A stretch of DNA of 64,000 bases from contig CAUQKI010000002.1 of the NCBI GenBank assembly GCA_963518955.1, positions 120,849-184,848 of the forward strand, read 5' to 3'. Each line of letters starts with the position of its first letter. Position 1 is the first letter of the stretch. Below are positions 1 through 7,770 of the stretch, one piece after another. Below the pieces are notes generated by a model. The model had not been told where the DNA came from. It was given only the letters and a program-made list of their open reading frames with translations, and did no database searches. The position numbers and the translations under genes were made by a program. The DNA is from JABCPE02 sp963518955. GTDB lineage: Bacteria > Bacteroidota > Bacteroidia > Flavobacteriales > Weeksellaceae.

Positions 1-543
1 CCCTTTAAATGGGATAATTCTTGAATAGTAAAGTTTAGTTCCGTTAGCATGATAAGTCTGCCCAAAGAATACCCCTGGCGAACGGTGAAGCTGTGTAACA
101 ACTACTCTTTCTGCTCCATTGACAATGAACGACCCAGAAGGCGTCATATACGGAACTGGCCCTAGATACACATCTTGGATAACAGTTTCGAAATCCTCGT
201 GCTCTGGATCTGTACAATATAGTTTAAGCCTTGCTTTTAATGGAACACTATATGTAAGCCCCCTCTCGATACATTCATCGATAGAATAACGAGGAGAATC
301 TATCATATAATCTAAAAATTCCAAAACAAATTGGTTTCTAGAATCCGTAATTGGGAAATTTTCCTGAAAAGTCTTATACAGACCTTCCTTTTTTCTGTCC
401 TCAGGCAATGTATCCAGCTGGAAAAACTCTTTGAATGATTCCACCTGAATATCCAAGAAATCAGGAACTTCTACTCCTCTTGCAGAAGCAAAATTAATCC
501 TTTGATTTTCCTGAGTGTCTTTCATCGTTTTTGATTTGCTCAT
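1..543 (-). CDS. rpoB: RNA polymerase beta subunit, N-terminal part (window edge)
   Basis: The minus strand reads 181 codons from an ATG at 543 and runs off the window edge still open. The product opens MSKSKTMKDTQENQRINFAS and contains segments typical of the beta protrusion and lobe start, such as GLTYSVPLKARLKLY, VYLGPVPYMTPSGSFIVNG and AERVVVTQLHRSPGVFF. These are highly conserved in bacterial RpoB, the catalytic-core subunit of RNA polymerase. The rest of the gene, presumably followed by rpoC, lies outside. Its upstream neighbour here is the divergent gene tig; rplL, which usually precedes rpoB, is not present. A promoter candidate sits about 320 bases upstream, leaving a long untranslated leader. 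Identity is secure. Confidence 0.97.
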   Translation of the reverse strand, partial: MSKSKTMKDTQENQRINFASARGVEVPDFLDIQVESFKEFFQLDTLPEDRKKEGLYKTFQENFPITDSRNQFVLEFLDYMIDSPRYSIDECIERGLTYSVPLKARLKLYCTDPEHEDFETVIQDVYLGPVPYMTPSGSFIVNGAERVVVTQLHRSPGVFFGQTYHANGTKLYYSRIIPFKG

Positions 544-861
544 AAAAAACTCTAAGAATGTTAGTAAAATATTTTGTTCACAGAAAAATATCAGAAAAGA
601 ACCAAATCAAGAAATGATGATGATGAAAGATTTTGTATCCACGCTATCAGAAACACCCTTCCCATCATCATCCTAAAAATCAGCTTTTTCTAACTGCAAC
701 ACTGGTATATCTTTTCACAGCGTAGTGCAAAATATTTTTCCCATCCTGCTATTTTCAGTTATACACATACATAAAATACGAAACCCCCTATACAACAATG
801 TATAAGAGTTGTTCAATGTCTATGCATGTCTATAAATTTTCCAATAGCGTAAAATGGTCTG
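544..861 (-). other. Long untranslated leader of rpoB
   Basis: About 320 bases lie between the only convincing minus-strand promoter box and the rpoB start. No ORF of useful length is present on either strand, and I see no strong hairpin with a T-run that would be a clear attenuator. The leader could carry regulation of rpoB, or simply be a relic of separation from the rplKAJL operon. The role is inferred only. Confidence 0.4.
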
Positions 862-895
862 CAAATATAATTTATTTTCGGGAAATATTTGGCAA
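862..895 (-). promoter_or_regulatory. Bacteroidetes-type promoter for rpoB
   Basis: On the minus strand, TATATTTG (862-869) fits the TAnnTTTG -7 consensus, and a TTG (893-895) lies 23 bases upstream, at the long end of the 17-23 base spacing known for flavobacteria. Transcription would start near 856. Confidence 0.55.
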
Positions 896-1023
896 AAAAT
901 TCAAGTTAATTTTATATAAATTCATAACTAATTGATAATCAGTATTTATTGAGTTTAAATTAAAATCACAGATTTATGAGAAAATTCACATAGAAAAAAG
1001 ATATTTTTTAAACAAAAAAATTG

Positions 1024-1031
1024 TACTTTTG
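1024..1031 (+). promoter_or_regulatory. -7 box of the tig promoter
   Basis: TACTTTTG matches TAnnTTTG exactly and lies 22 bases before the chosen tig ATG. No clear TTG element is visible at the expected -33 distance. Its position shows that the upstream in-frame TTG at 1021 cannot be the start codon. Confidence 0.5.
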
Positions 1032-1053
1032 CACTTTAAAAATTTTCAGGAAA

Positions 1054-2403
1054 ATGAATGTTACGAGAACTAACCACGATGATGTAAGTGCTTTACTTAC
1101 AATTACACTGAATAAATCAGATTACAAGGAAAAAGTAGATGATGCACTAAACTCTTATGCTAAAAGAGCAACTATACCTGGCTTCAGAAAAGGGAAAGCG
1201 CCTATGAGCCTTATCAAAAAACAATACGAAGAAGCTGTTACACTAGAAGAAATCAACAGAAAGATTTCTGAGTCTTTGGACAAATATGTTGCTGATAACA
1301 ACATAAGACTTCTAGGACAGCCTATTCCACAAGATACACAGGCATTAGATTTCAATGCTGAGGAGGTTTCTGTAAGTTTTGAAATTGGTTTCGAGCCAGA
1401 ATTTGAAATTGATTTATCTAAATACGCTGCTGAATACTACAATGTAGAAGCTACAGATAAAGAAGTAATGAAGAGCGTAGGGAATATGCAAAAAAGATTT
1501 GCAGAAAAAATTGTGAAAGACAAAGCAACTAAAAATTCTCACATCAACTTTGAAGTTACTGAAATCGTGGAAGGTGATGCAAAACCTGTACACAAGCCTA
1601 AATATCTTTCTGCAACAGAAGAAAACACTGCTATTTTCCCTATCCTAAAAGGACTAAAAGTAGGTGAAACTAAAGAAATCTCCGCAGAAGAATTAAAAGC
1701 AAACGATAACGAACTTGCAAGAGAGCTAGGTTTCCATGATATAGAAATCACACATTTAGGAAATGAAAAATTCCAAGTAAAAGTTCAGGAAATCTTTGAA
1801 TTAAAAGATGCTGAGCTTAACCAAGAATTATTCGATAAAGTTTATGGAAAAGACGAAATCAAATCTGCAGAAGAATTAAAAGCAAGAGTGAAATCTGAAT
1901 TAGATGATTTCTTCAAACAAAATTCTGAAGCTGTATTCGTAAGCAAAGTTTTAGAACAAATCTACAAAGAAGATTTCCTAAAAATCCCAGAAGCATTCCT
2001 TGTAAAATGGGTAATGTATTCTAACCCAGAAATCACTGAAGAAGACAGAGCGAAACAAATCATAGAAAACGAGAAATCTGCTCTAATCGCTCAGATGGTA
2101 GAAAACAAATTGAGAGTTTCTAATAATATTCAGTATGATTTCGAGGAAGTATTGGAACATGCTAAACTTTCTTTCAGAAATCAGCTAATGTCTCACGGAG
2201 TGCACCACATCGGTGACCAAGAGCTACACAGATATGTGCTAGAAATGCTGAGAGACAGAGAGCAAATGAGAAGATATTCTTCTGAGGTTCTTTTAATAAA
2301 AATCAGAAGTGTAGTTTTAGAAAAAGCTAAAAAAACAGAAAAGAAAATCTCTTATGATGAGTTCATGAAAGAAATTCAAACTAAATCTAAAAAAGAAGAC
2401 TAA
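1054..2403 (+). CDS. tig: Trigger factor, ribosome-associated chaperone
   Basis: The 449-residue product is trigger factor, which binds near the ribosomal exit tunnel and shields nascent chains. The N-terminal ribosome-binding signature GFRKGKAP is at residues 43-50, and the rest is the long charged helical C-terminal domain. The reading frame extends upstream to a TTG at 1021, but that codon overlaps the -7 promoter box, so the ATG at 1054 is chosen. The gene is slightly longer than the roughly 430 residues of the E. coli protein. It stands alone, divergent from rpoB, and ends in a good intrinsic terminator. Bacteroidetes trigger factors are divergent in the central domain and I do not see strong PPIase motifs, so prolyl isomerase activity is uncertain. 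Confidence 0.93.
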   Translation: MNVTRTNHDDVSALLTITLNKSDYKEKVDDALNSYAKRATIPGFRKGKAPMSLIKKQYEEAVTLEEINRKISESLDKYVADNNIRLLGQPIPQDTQALDFNAEEVSVSFEIGFEPEFEIDLSKYAAEYYNVEATDKEVMKSVGNMQKRFAEKIVKDKATKNSHINFEVTEIVEGDAKPVHKPKYLSATEENTAIFPILKGLKVGETKEISAEELKANDNELARELGFHDIEITHLGNEKFQVKVQEIFELKDAELNQELFDKVYGKDEIKSAEELKARVKSELDDFFKQNSEAVFVSKVLEQIYKEDFLKIPEAFLVKWVMYSNPEITEEDRAKQIIENEKSALIAQMVENKLRVSNNIQYDFEEVLEHAKLSFRNQLMSHGVHHIGDQELHRYVLEMLRDREQMRRYSSEVLLIKIRSVVLEKAKKTEKKISYDEFMKEIQTKSKKED

Positions 2404-2414
2404 TAAATCTAACT

Positions 2415-2450
2415 AAAAAATGCGGTCTCGAAAAGAACCGCATTTTTTAT
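2415..2450 (+). terminator. Intrinsic terminator after tig
   Basis: Twelve-base arms (2415-2426 and 2437-2448) with a GCGGT/ACCGC core and an A-rich/T-rich base form a stem followed by T residues. The A-T base makes it potentially bidirectional. Confidence 0.85.
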
Positions 2451-2469
2451 AATTTTAAAATAATCCCAC

Positions 2470-2961
2470 ATGCCGAGACCAACTTCTAAAACTGAACTTC
2501 TCCAGCTGAGCCAAGAAAATTTCAAAAACTTGATAGATTTTGTTTCTGCTCAGGAAAATCCCAACAAAGAATTCAGTGGAAATACCATGAATAGAAATAT
2601 TCGTGATGTTTTAGGACATCTCCACCACTGGCATGAAATGTTTCTAGATTGGTATAAAATCGGCAAGCAAGGCGAAAAACCTGCTATTCCCAAAGAGGGC
2701 TACACCTTTGCTGATACACCGAAACTCAACCGAGAAATTTGGGAAAGCTGTCAGAATATTTCACTTGATGAAATCCTTGTTTTATTCCAAAAATCATTTG
2801 AAAAAGTGTTTTCCATCATAGAAAAACATACCGATGAAGAGCTTTTCACCAAGAAAAAATACAAATGGACAGGTTCTACTTCGCTAGGGTCTTACCTTAT
2901 TTCGGCAACTTCCAGCCATTATGACTGGGCTTTAAAACTAATGAAAAAGGGATTAAAATAG
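2470..2961 (+). CDS. ClbS/DfsB family four-helix protein
   Basis: The 163-residue soluble protein matches the ClbS/DfsB (DUF1706) pattern, a DinB-like four-helix bundle. The opening MPRPTSKTELLQLSQENFKNL, the HLHHWHEMFLDWY helix and the terminal LISATSSHYDWALKLMKK segment are characteristic. ClbS itself is a cyclopropane hydrolase that protects colibactin producers from their own genotoxin. Most family members sit, as here, outside any colibactin cluster and have no proven substrate. The gene stands alone 66 bases after tig and converges on the next gene through a shared terminator. I am confident of the family, not of the reaction. Confidence 0.8.
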   Translation: MPRPTSKTELLQLSQENFKNLIDFVSAQENPNKEFSGNTMNRNIRDVLGHLHHWHEMFLDWYKIGKQGEKPAIPKEGYTFADTPKLNREIWESCQNISLDEILVLFQKSFEKVFSIIEKHTDEELFTKKKYKWTGSTSLGSYLISATSSHYDWALKLMKKGLK

Positions 2962-2981
2962 TTTTATCTTTAATGCAACAA

Positions 2982-3010
2982 AAAAAGCCTATTATTGAAT
3001 AGGCTTTTTA
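2982..3010. terminator. Bidirectional terminator between convergent genes
   Basis: Arms AAAAAGCCTATT and AATAGGCTTTTT around a 4-base loop, with T-runs on both strands, serve the DUF1706 gene (plus) and the HExxH gene (minus). Confidence 0.85.
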
Positions 3011-3013
3011 TTT

Positions 3014-4264
3014 TTATTTGTAAGGATTCTTCCAGAAAGGTATATCTCCATTTCGTAATAAATCCCCATATAGTCTTATTACTATATCTACATAACCCTT
3101 GTTGTCTGGTCCTCCTCTATAGGTCATATTACTATCATGACTAAAGTCCAGCACATGACCAAATTCATGAGACCAACATTCAAGAGCCCAATGGCTAAGC
3201 TGACTATAATAATCATCATATTGCAAGAAACGCTGGTGTATACCAAAAACATTTCCTCCACCTAAGCCTTCTACTCCAGTAGTTACTCCAAAAACTTGGT
3301 GTGGAACAGAAAACATCTTATTATAAACAGCCTCTCTATTTATAGGTTTTTTACCATTATCATAGAGTACATGTGGGAAATCCATAAATTTAGTTCTAAA
3401 TTTCTCACTACTATATAGATAAGCCATATTAGCAATGATAGGTAAATATTGACGAATATGCTCAGCTGTCGTTGTCCCCCAGTTCCCTGTACCAAATTTA
3501 CCAAAAGTAATATATGTTTTATGTTTTATAGTTTTCATTCTTTGGAACAAGAAATTATCAGGAACATCTACACTCAGCGTGTAATCATCTGTTTTAAGGT
3601 CTGATGCTGCATAAGACTCAGCATTTCCATCCGCATCCTCAAAACGAAGGCTTCCACCATCAAAAGGAAGGTCTATTTCCACTTCTGACAAAGCTGCAAG
3701 TTCTTCTAGCACAAGAATTTTCACTGGTGCAGCAGTATTAGCATTCTTAAAATATATTTCTACATCATTAAATTTACGAGGCAAGAAATTACGAATTCTG
3801 AATTTATTTTTATCAATCTTGCTTACCTGAACCATCGCATTTAGATGAAAACCCCTTTGGTTACCATCAAAAAGAACACTCTCTGGCTCATCATCCTGAA
3901 ACATGATTTTTTGTTTCTGCGCTATGTCTGCTGCGCTGACTGTTTTGGTAGATAATGGCTCTTCCTCCACTACTCCTATACTATACCAGCCCTCTTTTCC
4001 ATTCACAACAGTATAAATCTCCAAACGATTTTTAGTCGTGTTGTAGATCATCGTTCCAAGCTTTACCTCAGTAAATGTTTTTCTTTCTTTCGTTGTAAAA
4101 TTAGGGAAAGACACCCCCTGCGAGTACCCTTCTGGCATCTCATCCAGAGGTTTTTCCTTGATATCTAGTGTTGCTTCTGGAGAGTCTGTATTTATTCCTA
4201 CTCTACCCTGTTGTCCGTAGGAAATGATTGATAAAAAAAGTAATAAAGAATAGATTTTTTGCAT
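3014..4264 (-). CDS. Secreted protein with zinc-protease HExxHxxxxxH motif
   Basis: The 416-residue product begins with a Sec signal peptide (MQKIYSLLLFLSIISYGQQ). Next comes GRVGINTDSPEATLDIKEK, an N-terminal motif seen in many Chryseobacterium-group surface proteins. The middle is beta-rich and unrecognised. Near the end is SHEFGHVLDFSHD: H366, E367, H370 and H376 follow the metzincin spacing HExxHxxGxxH, with Asp in place of the Gly. A methionine (SNMTY) follows almost at once, closer than a normal Met-turn. I infer an extracellular zinc peptidase, perhaps of an undescribed family; the substrate is unknown and no type IX secretion C-terminal domain is visible. It is a single-gene unit with its own promoter and terminator. 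Confidence 0.65.
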   Translation of the reverse strand: MQKIYSLLLFLSIISYGQQGRVGINTDSPEATLDIKEKPLDEMPEGYSQGVSFPNFTTKERKTFTEVKLGTMIYNTTKNRLEIYTVVNGKEGWYSIGVVEEEPLSTKTVSAADIAQKQKIMFQDDEPESVLFDGNQRGFHLNAMVQVSKIDKNKFRIRNFLPRKFNDVEIYFKNANTAAPVKILVLEELAALSEVEIDLPFDGGSLRFEDADGNAESYAASDLKTDDYTLSVDVPDNFLFQRMKTIKHKTYITFGKFGTGNWGTTTAEHIRQYLPIIANMAYLYSSEKFRTKFMDFPHVLYDNGKKPINREAVYNKMFSVPHQVFGVTTGVEGLGGGNVFGIHQRFLQYDDYYSQLSHWALECWSHEFGHVLDFSHDSNMTYRGGPDNKGYVDIVIRLYGDLLRNGDIPFWKNPYK

Positions 4265-4289
4265 ATATTTTATTTTTCAAAACCGGCGG

Positions 4290-4319
4290 CAAAGGTACGA
4301 AATAATAATATTCTACCAA
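4290..4319 (-). promoter_or_regulatory. Promoter of the HExxH protein gene
   Basis: On the minus strand, TACCTTTG (4290-4297) with a TTG (4317-4319) 19 bases upstream is a full match to the Bacteroidetes consensus. The start codon is 26 bases downstream of the box. Confidence 0.75.
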
Positions 4320-4321
4320 TA

Positions 4322-4354
4322 AAAAATAATCAATCATAATGATTGATTATTTTT
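4322..4354 (-). terminator. Intrinsic terminator after dprA
   Basis: Perfect 15-base arms (4322-4336, 4340-4354) with a 3-base loop and a T-run on the minus strand. It lies about 80 bases past the dprA stop and just upstream of the next promoter. Confidence 0.75.
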
Positions 4355-4431
4355 ATAAATATTTTCCAAAAAGATTTTTATTTAAAATTTCAGGTGCTTT
4401 CTTGTCCAACCCTCATGTTCTATTTTATATT

Positions 4432-5547
4432 CTAAACCACAGTATACTGCTTCCCTGAAAGGGCTTTGATGTAGCCTAACAATTCTAAATCCAATAAAAT
4501 AGGCAGCAATTTGAAAGGCGGCATTTCCAGTTTTATGCTGAGGTCATCCAGCGAGATAGGAGAATTTTCTGCAATGAGCTGGTAGGCTGGTTTTAGTCTT
4601 TCTTCCACTTCTATTTCTTTTGGTTCAAATAACTGTGGCTGTTTCACAGATGGATAATTGTCGCCCAGTTCATCCAAAACATCTTGAAACGAAGCCAAAA
4701 TTTTTGCTTTATTTTGGGCAATAATCATATTACAGCCCTGACTGTATTTATCTCCAAAACGCCCTGGCAGCGCCAAAACTTCTCTATTATACTGATTGGC
4801 ATAGCTCACCGTACTCATAGAACCACCCCCAAAAGCCGTTTCCACCACGATGGTAAATTGGGAAATCCCCGCTACTATTCTATTTCTCTGCAAAAAATGT
4901 TCTCGGTCTGGTTTTCCTGTGGAGTTAAATTCTGACAACAGCGCGCCTCCATTTTCCAAAATATCTTTTGACATTTTCTCGTGAACCGCTGGATAAATCA
5001 TATGCAGACCATGAGCCAAAACTCCCACCGTAGGAATATTATGATTAAGAGCCTGCTGGTGAGCATACCCATCCGTTCCTAAAGCCAAACCACTCACTAT
5101 CAGCACATTTTTATCCCTTAAAACCTCGCAAAGTTCTTCTATGAATTTCTTTCCGTAAGTGGTCATTTTACGAGTTCCGACTATGCTTATCAATTTTAAA
5201 TTTTCATTAAAATCTCCCTTTTGATAAAGCACAGCAGGAGCATCTGGACACTCTAAAAGCAGCCGTGGAAGCTCATTCTGATGCCTCAGTCTGACTTTAA
5301 TGTTATTTTTTTCGCAAAAAAACAGTTCTTTTTCCGCAAATTTCAGAAAAGTATCATCGCCGATTCCTCTTGAAATCTGTGTTCCGATGCCAGAAATTTC
5401 CTGCAAAACAGACTTGGAAAGCCTCCATGTTTCTTTGGCTGAACCTGTTACGGAGACCAGTTTCATGAAATTGACATCACCCACCAAGGGACACGCCCTC
5501 AGCGCAATAGAATACAATATTTCTTCTGAATCTGCCACTATTTTCAT
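4432..5547 (-). CDS. dprA: DNA-processing protein DprA/Smf
   Basis: The 371-residue protein has the DprA layout: an N-terminal helix-hairpin-helix-like region, a central Rossmann fold and a C-terminal winged helix. The Rossmann part includes ISIVGTRKMTTYG, VSGLALGTDGYAHQQAL and LLSEF, with TGKPDREHFLQRNRIVAGIS. The winged helix (about 305-371) contains ISLDDLSIKLEMPPFKLLPILLDLELLGYI. DprA binds incoming single-stranded DNA and loads RecA during transformation. It begins on the base after the mnmA stop codon, so the two are surely cotranscribed. Presence of dprA alone does not show competence. Confidence 0.95.
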   Translation of the reverse strand: MKIVADSEEILYSIALRACPLVGDVNFMKLVSVTGSAKETWRLSKSVLQEISGIGTQISRGIGDDTFLKFAEKELFFCEKNNIKVRLRHQNELPRLLLECPDAPAVLYQKGDFNENLKLISIVGTRKMTTYGKKFIEELCEVLRDKNVLIVSGLALGTDGYAHQQALNHNIPTVGVLAHGLHMIYPAVHEKMSKDILENGGALLSEFNSTGKPDREHFLQRNRIVAGISQFTIVVETAFGGGSMSTVSYANQYNREVLALPGRFGDKYSQGCNMIIAQNKAKILASFQDVLDELGDNYPSVKQPQLFEPKEIEVEERLKPAYQLIAENSPISLDDLSIKLEMPPFKLLPILLDLELLGYIKALSGKQYTVV

Positions 5548-6735
5548 TTATGAAATTACGCCGCTTCCCAGCAGCTCTTCGCCCTGATACCACGCCGCGA
5601 ACTGCCCCTCTGCTATCGCTGACTGCGGATTTTCAAACTCTATGAAAAATCCCTCTTTATACTGATAAAGAACCGCATCTTCCAAAGGCTGGCGGTATCT
5701 TATCCTTGCTTTTATTTTCATGGACTCTCCATTTTTCAGCCGTAAATCTTCACGAACCCAATGCACCTCATCGTTATTGATTTTCAATGCTTTTCGGTAA
5801 AGTCCAGGGAAATTTTTGCCCTCGCCCACGAAAAGAATATTATTCTCCATATCGCGGTCAATGATGAAGCAGGATTCCTTATGTCCGCCTATTCCTAGGC
5901 CTTTGCTCTGTCCTATGGTAAAAAACTGAGCGCCTTGGTGTTTTCCGATGACTTTTCCGTCTTCTTTTTGGTATTTTATTTTCTTTGAAAGATATTTTAA
6001 TTCATCAAGTTTGGTTTCAAAAATAAGCATTCCTTTATGAAACTCTTTGTAATCACTAAAAATCTCCACGATTTCGCCTTCTTTCGGAATTAGCTGCTGC
6101 TGCAGAAATGTTGGCAGGCTCACCTTCCCGATGAAACAAAGCCCCTGAGAATCCTTTTTATCGGCAGTTACCAGCCCTATTTCTCTTGCGATTTCTCGCA
6201 CTTCGGGTTTGGTCAGTTCTCCTATCGGGAATAGGGCTTTTGATAATTGATTTTGATTTAATTGACACAAAAAATAGCTTTGGTCTTTATTATTATCCTT
6301 TCCTGCGAGAAGCTGATAGATTTCCTTGCCTCTCTCATCCACGAAAGAGGAAACTCTGGCGTAATGCCCCGTTGCCACCTTATCCGCCCCCAAGGACAAA
6401 GCCGTCTGAAGAAAAACATCGAATTTCACTTCTCTATTACAGAGAATATCTGGATTGGGCGTTCTTCCTTTTTCGTATTCAGAGAACATGTAATCTACGA
6501 TTCTTTCCTTGTAAAGTTCGCTCATGTCTATCACCTGAAAAGGAATACCCAGTTTCTGCGCCACCAGAAGGGCGTCATTACTATCCTCTACCCATGGGCA
6601 TTCGTCCTCCAAAGTCACCGAAGCATCATTCCAGTTTCTCATGAAAAGCCCAATGACCTCGTGCCCTTGTTGTTTCAACAGGTAGGCAGCAACACTGCTG
6701 TCCACGCCTCCTGAAAGTCCTACGACTATTCTCAT
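5548..6735 (-). CDS. mnmA: tRNA-specific 2-thiouridylase MnmA
   Basis: The 395-residue ATP-dependent enzyme thiolates U34 of Lys, Glu and Gln tRNAs. The ATP P-loop SGGVDSS is at residues 8-14; the two catalytic cysteines are C99 (PDILCN) and C200 (DSQGLCF), and GHYAR is present. The C-terminal beta-barrel (about 285-395) carries the usual GQSKGLGIGG segment. Length is a little above the roughly 370 of the E. coli enzyme. It is first gene of an operon with dprA. A TAAATTTG box lies on the minus strand at 6857-6864, but lacks a -33 partner at normal spacing. Confidence 0.96.
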   Translation of the reverse strand: MRIVVGLSGGVDSSVAAYLLKQQGHEVIGLFMRNWNDASVTLEDECPWVEDSNDALLVAQKLGIPFQVIDMSELYKERIVDYMFSEYEKGRTPNPDILCNREVKFDVFLQTALSLGADKVATGHYARVSSFVDERGKEIYQLLAGKDNNKDQSYFLCQLNQNQLSKALFPIGELTKPEVREIAREIGLVTADKKDSQGLCFIGKVSLPTFLQQQLIPKEGEIVEIFSDYKEFHKGMLIFETKLDELKYLSKKIKYQKEDGKVIGKHQGAQFFTIGQSKGLGIGGHKESCFIIDRDMENNILFVGEGKNFPGLYRKALKINNDEVHWVREDLRLKNGESMKIKARIRYRQPLEDAVLYQYKEGFFIEFENPQSAIAEGQFAAWYQGEELLGSGVIS

Positions 6736-6856
6736 ATGCTAAAATCCCTAAAACCTCAATAAAACAAGGAAATACGATAGGGCGTCGTTTTTATTAAACC
6801 ATCTAAAAACACAACAAATACCAAGAAAAAACATCTGTATTTGTCATTTTTGGAGG

Positions 6857-6864
6857 CAAATTTA
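6857..6864 (-). promoter_or_regulatory. Possible -7 box for mnmA-dprA
   Basis: TAAATTTG on the minus strand fits TAnnTTTG; the nearest upstream TTG is 28 bases away, too far. It is 122 bases before the mnmA start. Weak call. Confidence 0.35.
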
Positions 6865-6885
6865 AATGATTTTATCTGATAAAAA

Positions 6886-6913
6886 AAATCCTCAAAATTC
6901 ACTTTGAGGATTT
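6886..6913 (-). terminator. Terminator after the MORN lipoprotein gene
   Basis: Eleven-base arms AAATCCTCAAA / TTTGAGGATTT (6886-6896, 6903-6913), with a T-run on the minus strand immediately after. It closes the transcription unit that begins at 11135. Confidence 0.75.
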
Positions 6914-6990
6914 GATATTTTAATTTTTATTCTGGGTTTTTGAGGATTGATTAGGTTTACTGATTATATTTAAATTATTAAAATCATAGC

Positions 6991-7746
6991 TTATTTTATG
7001 GTTTCATAATAGTATTTTGCTCCTTTTCCATTTTTTGTTTTCACTATGGTTCTTATTGTAGGGTCTTTGCTACTTATTGTAATATCCCAATCATAACCTT
7101 TTGTTTTAGACTTTACTTGTTTTAGTTCATTCCCTTCTTCATCCCTAATATAAAGTATATTACCAAGAATAGTATCGGGAGAAAAATATTTTATATTTAC
7201 CTTTATACTGTCTTTATTTTTTTCTATTATCTTTTTTTCAAAAAAATGGCTATCATTTTTTTTAATGGTTTGATTATTTACATCTATTACTATTCTTTGG
7301 TTTTCAATTTCAATTTTTCCCTCATTAATGAATTCTAACATAAGGTCAGCTTTCCCTTCTTTTGTATAAAATATCCACCAGCCTCTTCTGTATTTTTTAT
7401 CATTTATTATATTGACCTCTCCTTCATATTCTAATTTCCCATTTGTATAATAGGCTTTTTCTATATAGTAATTTTGATTATCTTCTGACCAAATTAGTTT
7501 TGTTTCAATTTTAGATTTTCCACTAGGATAGTAGTCTTTAATATCGGATATAATGCCTTTTTTATACTTTACTTTGTAGGATATATTTCCATTTTTTGTA
7601 AAGTTTGTTGCTTGAACTAGACTATCATTTCTGTATACAAGCTCTTGAACTATATTTTCATCTTCCCTCTTTTCCACTCTGTCTTTCGGCTTTTTACAAC
7701 TTAGTAATAGACCGAAAGACAAAATGATAATTGATAAGTATTTCAT
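6991..7746 (-). CDS. Lipoprotein with MORN-type repeats
   Basis: The 251-residue protein has a lipoprotein signal (lipobox LLLSC, Cys at 17). The middle carries degenerate MORN_2/YwqK-like repeats, recognisable as YYPSGKSKIETKLIW, YYTNGKLEYEGEV and WWIFYTKEGK. In Bacteroidetes these are mostly described as antitoxin-like by automatic annotation, but the fold is a beta-hairpin repeat that often sits at the membrane; no toxin gene is next to it. It is 24 bases downstream of coaX on the same strand, so probably cotranscribed. Its function is unknown. Confidence 0.7.
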   Translation of the reverse strand: MKYLSIIILSFGLLLSCKKPKDRVEKREDENIVQELVYRNDSLVQATNFTKNGNISYKVKYKKGIISDIKDYYPSGKSKIETKLIWSEDNQNYYIEKAYYTNGKLEYEGEVNIINDKKYRRGWWIFYTKEGKADLMLEFINEGKIEIENQRIVIDVNNQTIKKNDSHFFEKKIIEKNKDSIKVNIKYFSPDTILGNILYIRDEEGNELKQVKSKTKGYDWDITISSKDPTIRTIVKTKNGKGAKYYYETIK

Positions 7747-7770
7747 TATTTTATATTTTTTATAAACCAG

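Noticed and set aside
1021..1053. Upstream TTG start for tig
   Set aside because: The codon overlaps the -7 promoter box, so it is unlikely to be in the transcript.
2470..2961. Idea that the ClbS-like gene signals a nearby genotoxin cluster
   Set aside because: No polyketide or peptide synthetase genes occur anywhere in the window.
4325..4354. The 15-base inverted repeat as an operator for the HExxH gene
   Set aside because: It has a 3-base loop and a T-run on the minus strand just past dprA, which is what a terminator looks like.
6186..6714. Two long plus-strand ORFs opposite mnmA
   Set aside because: They lie wholly inside mnmA, which has all catalytic motifs; their products are low-quality and look like antisense shadows.
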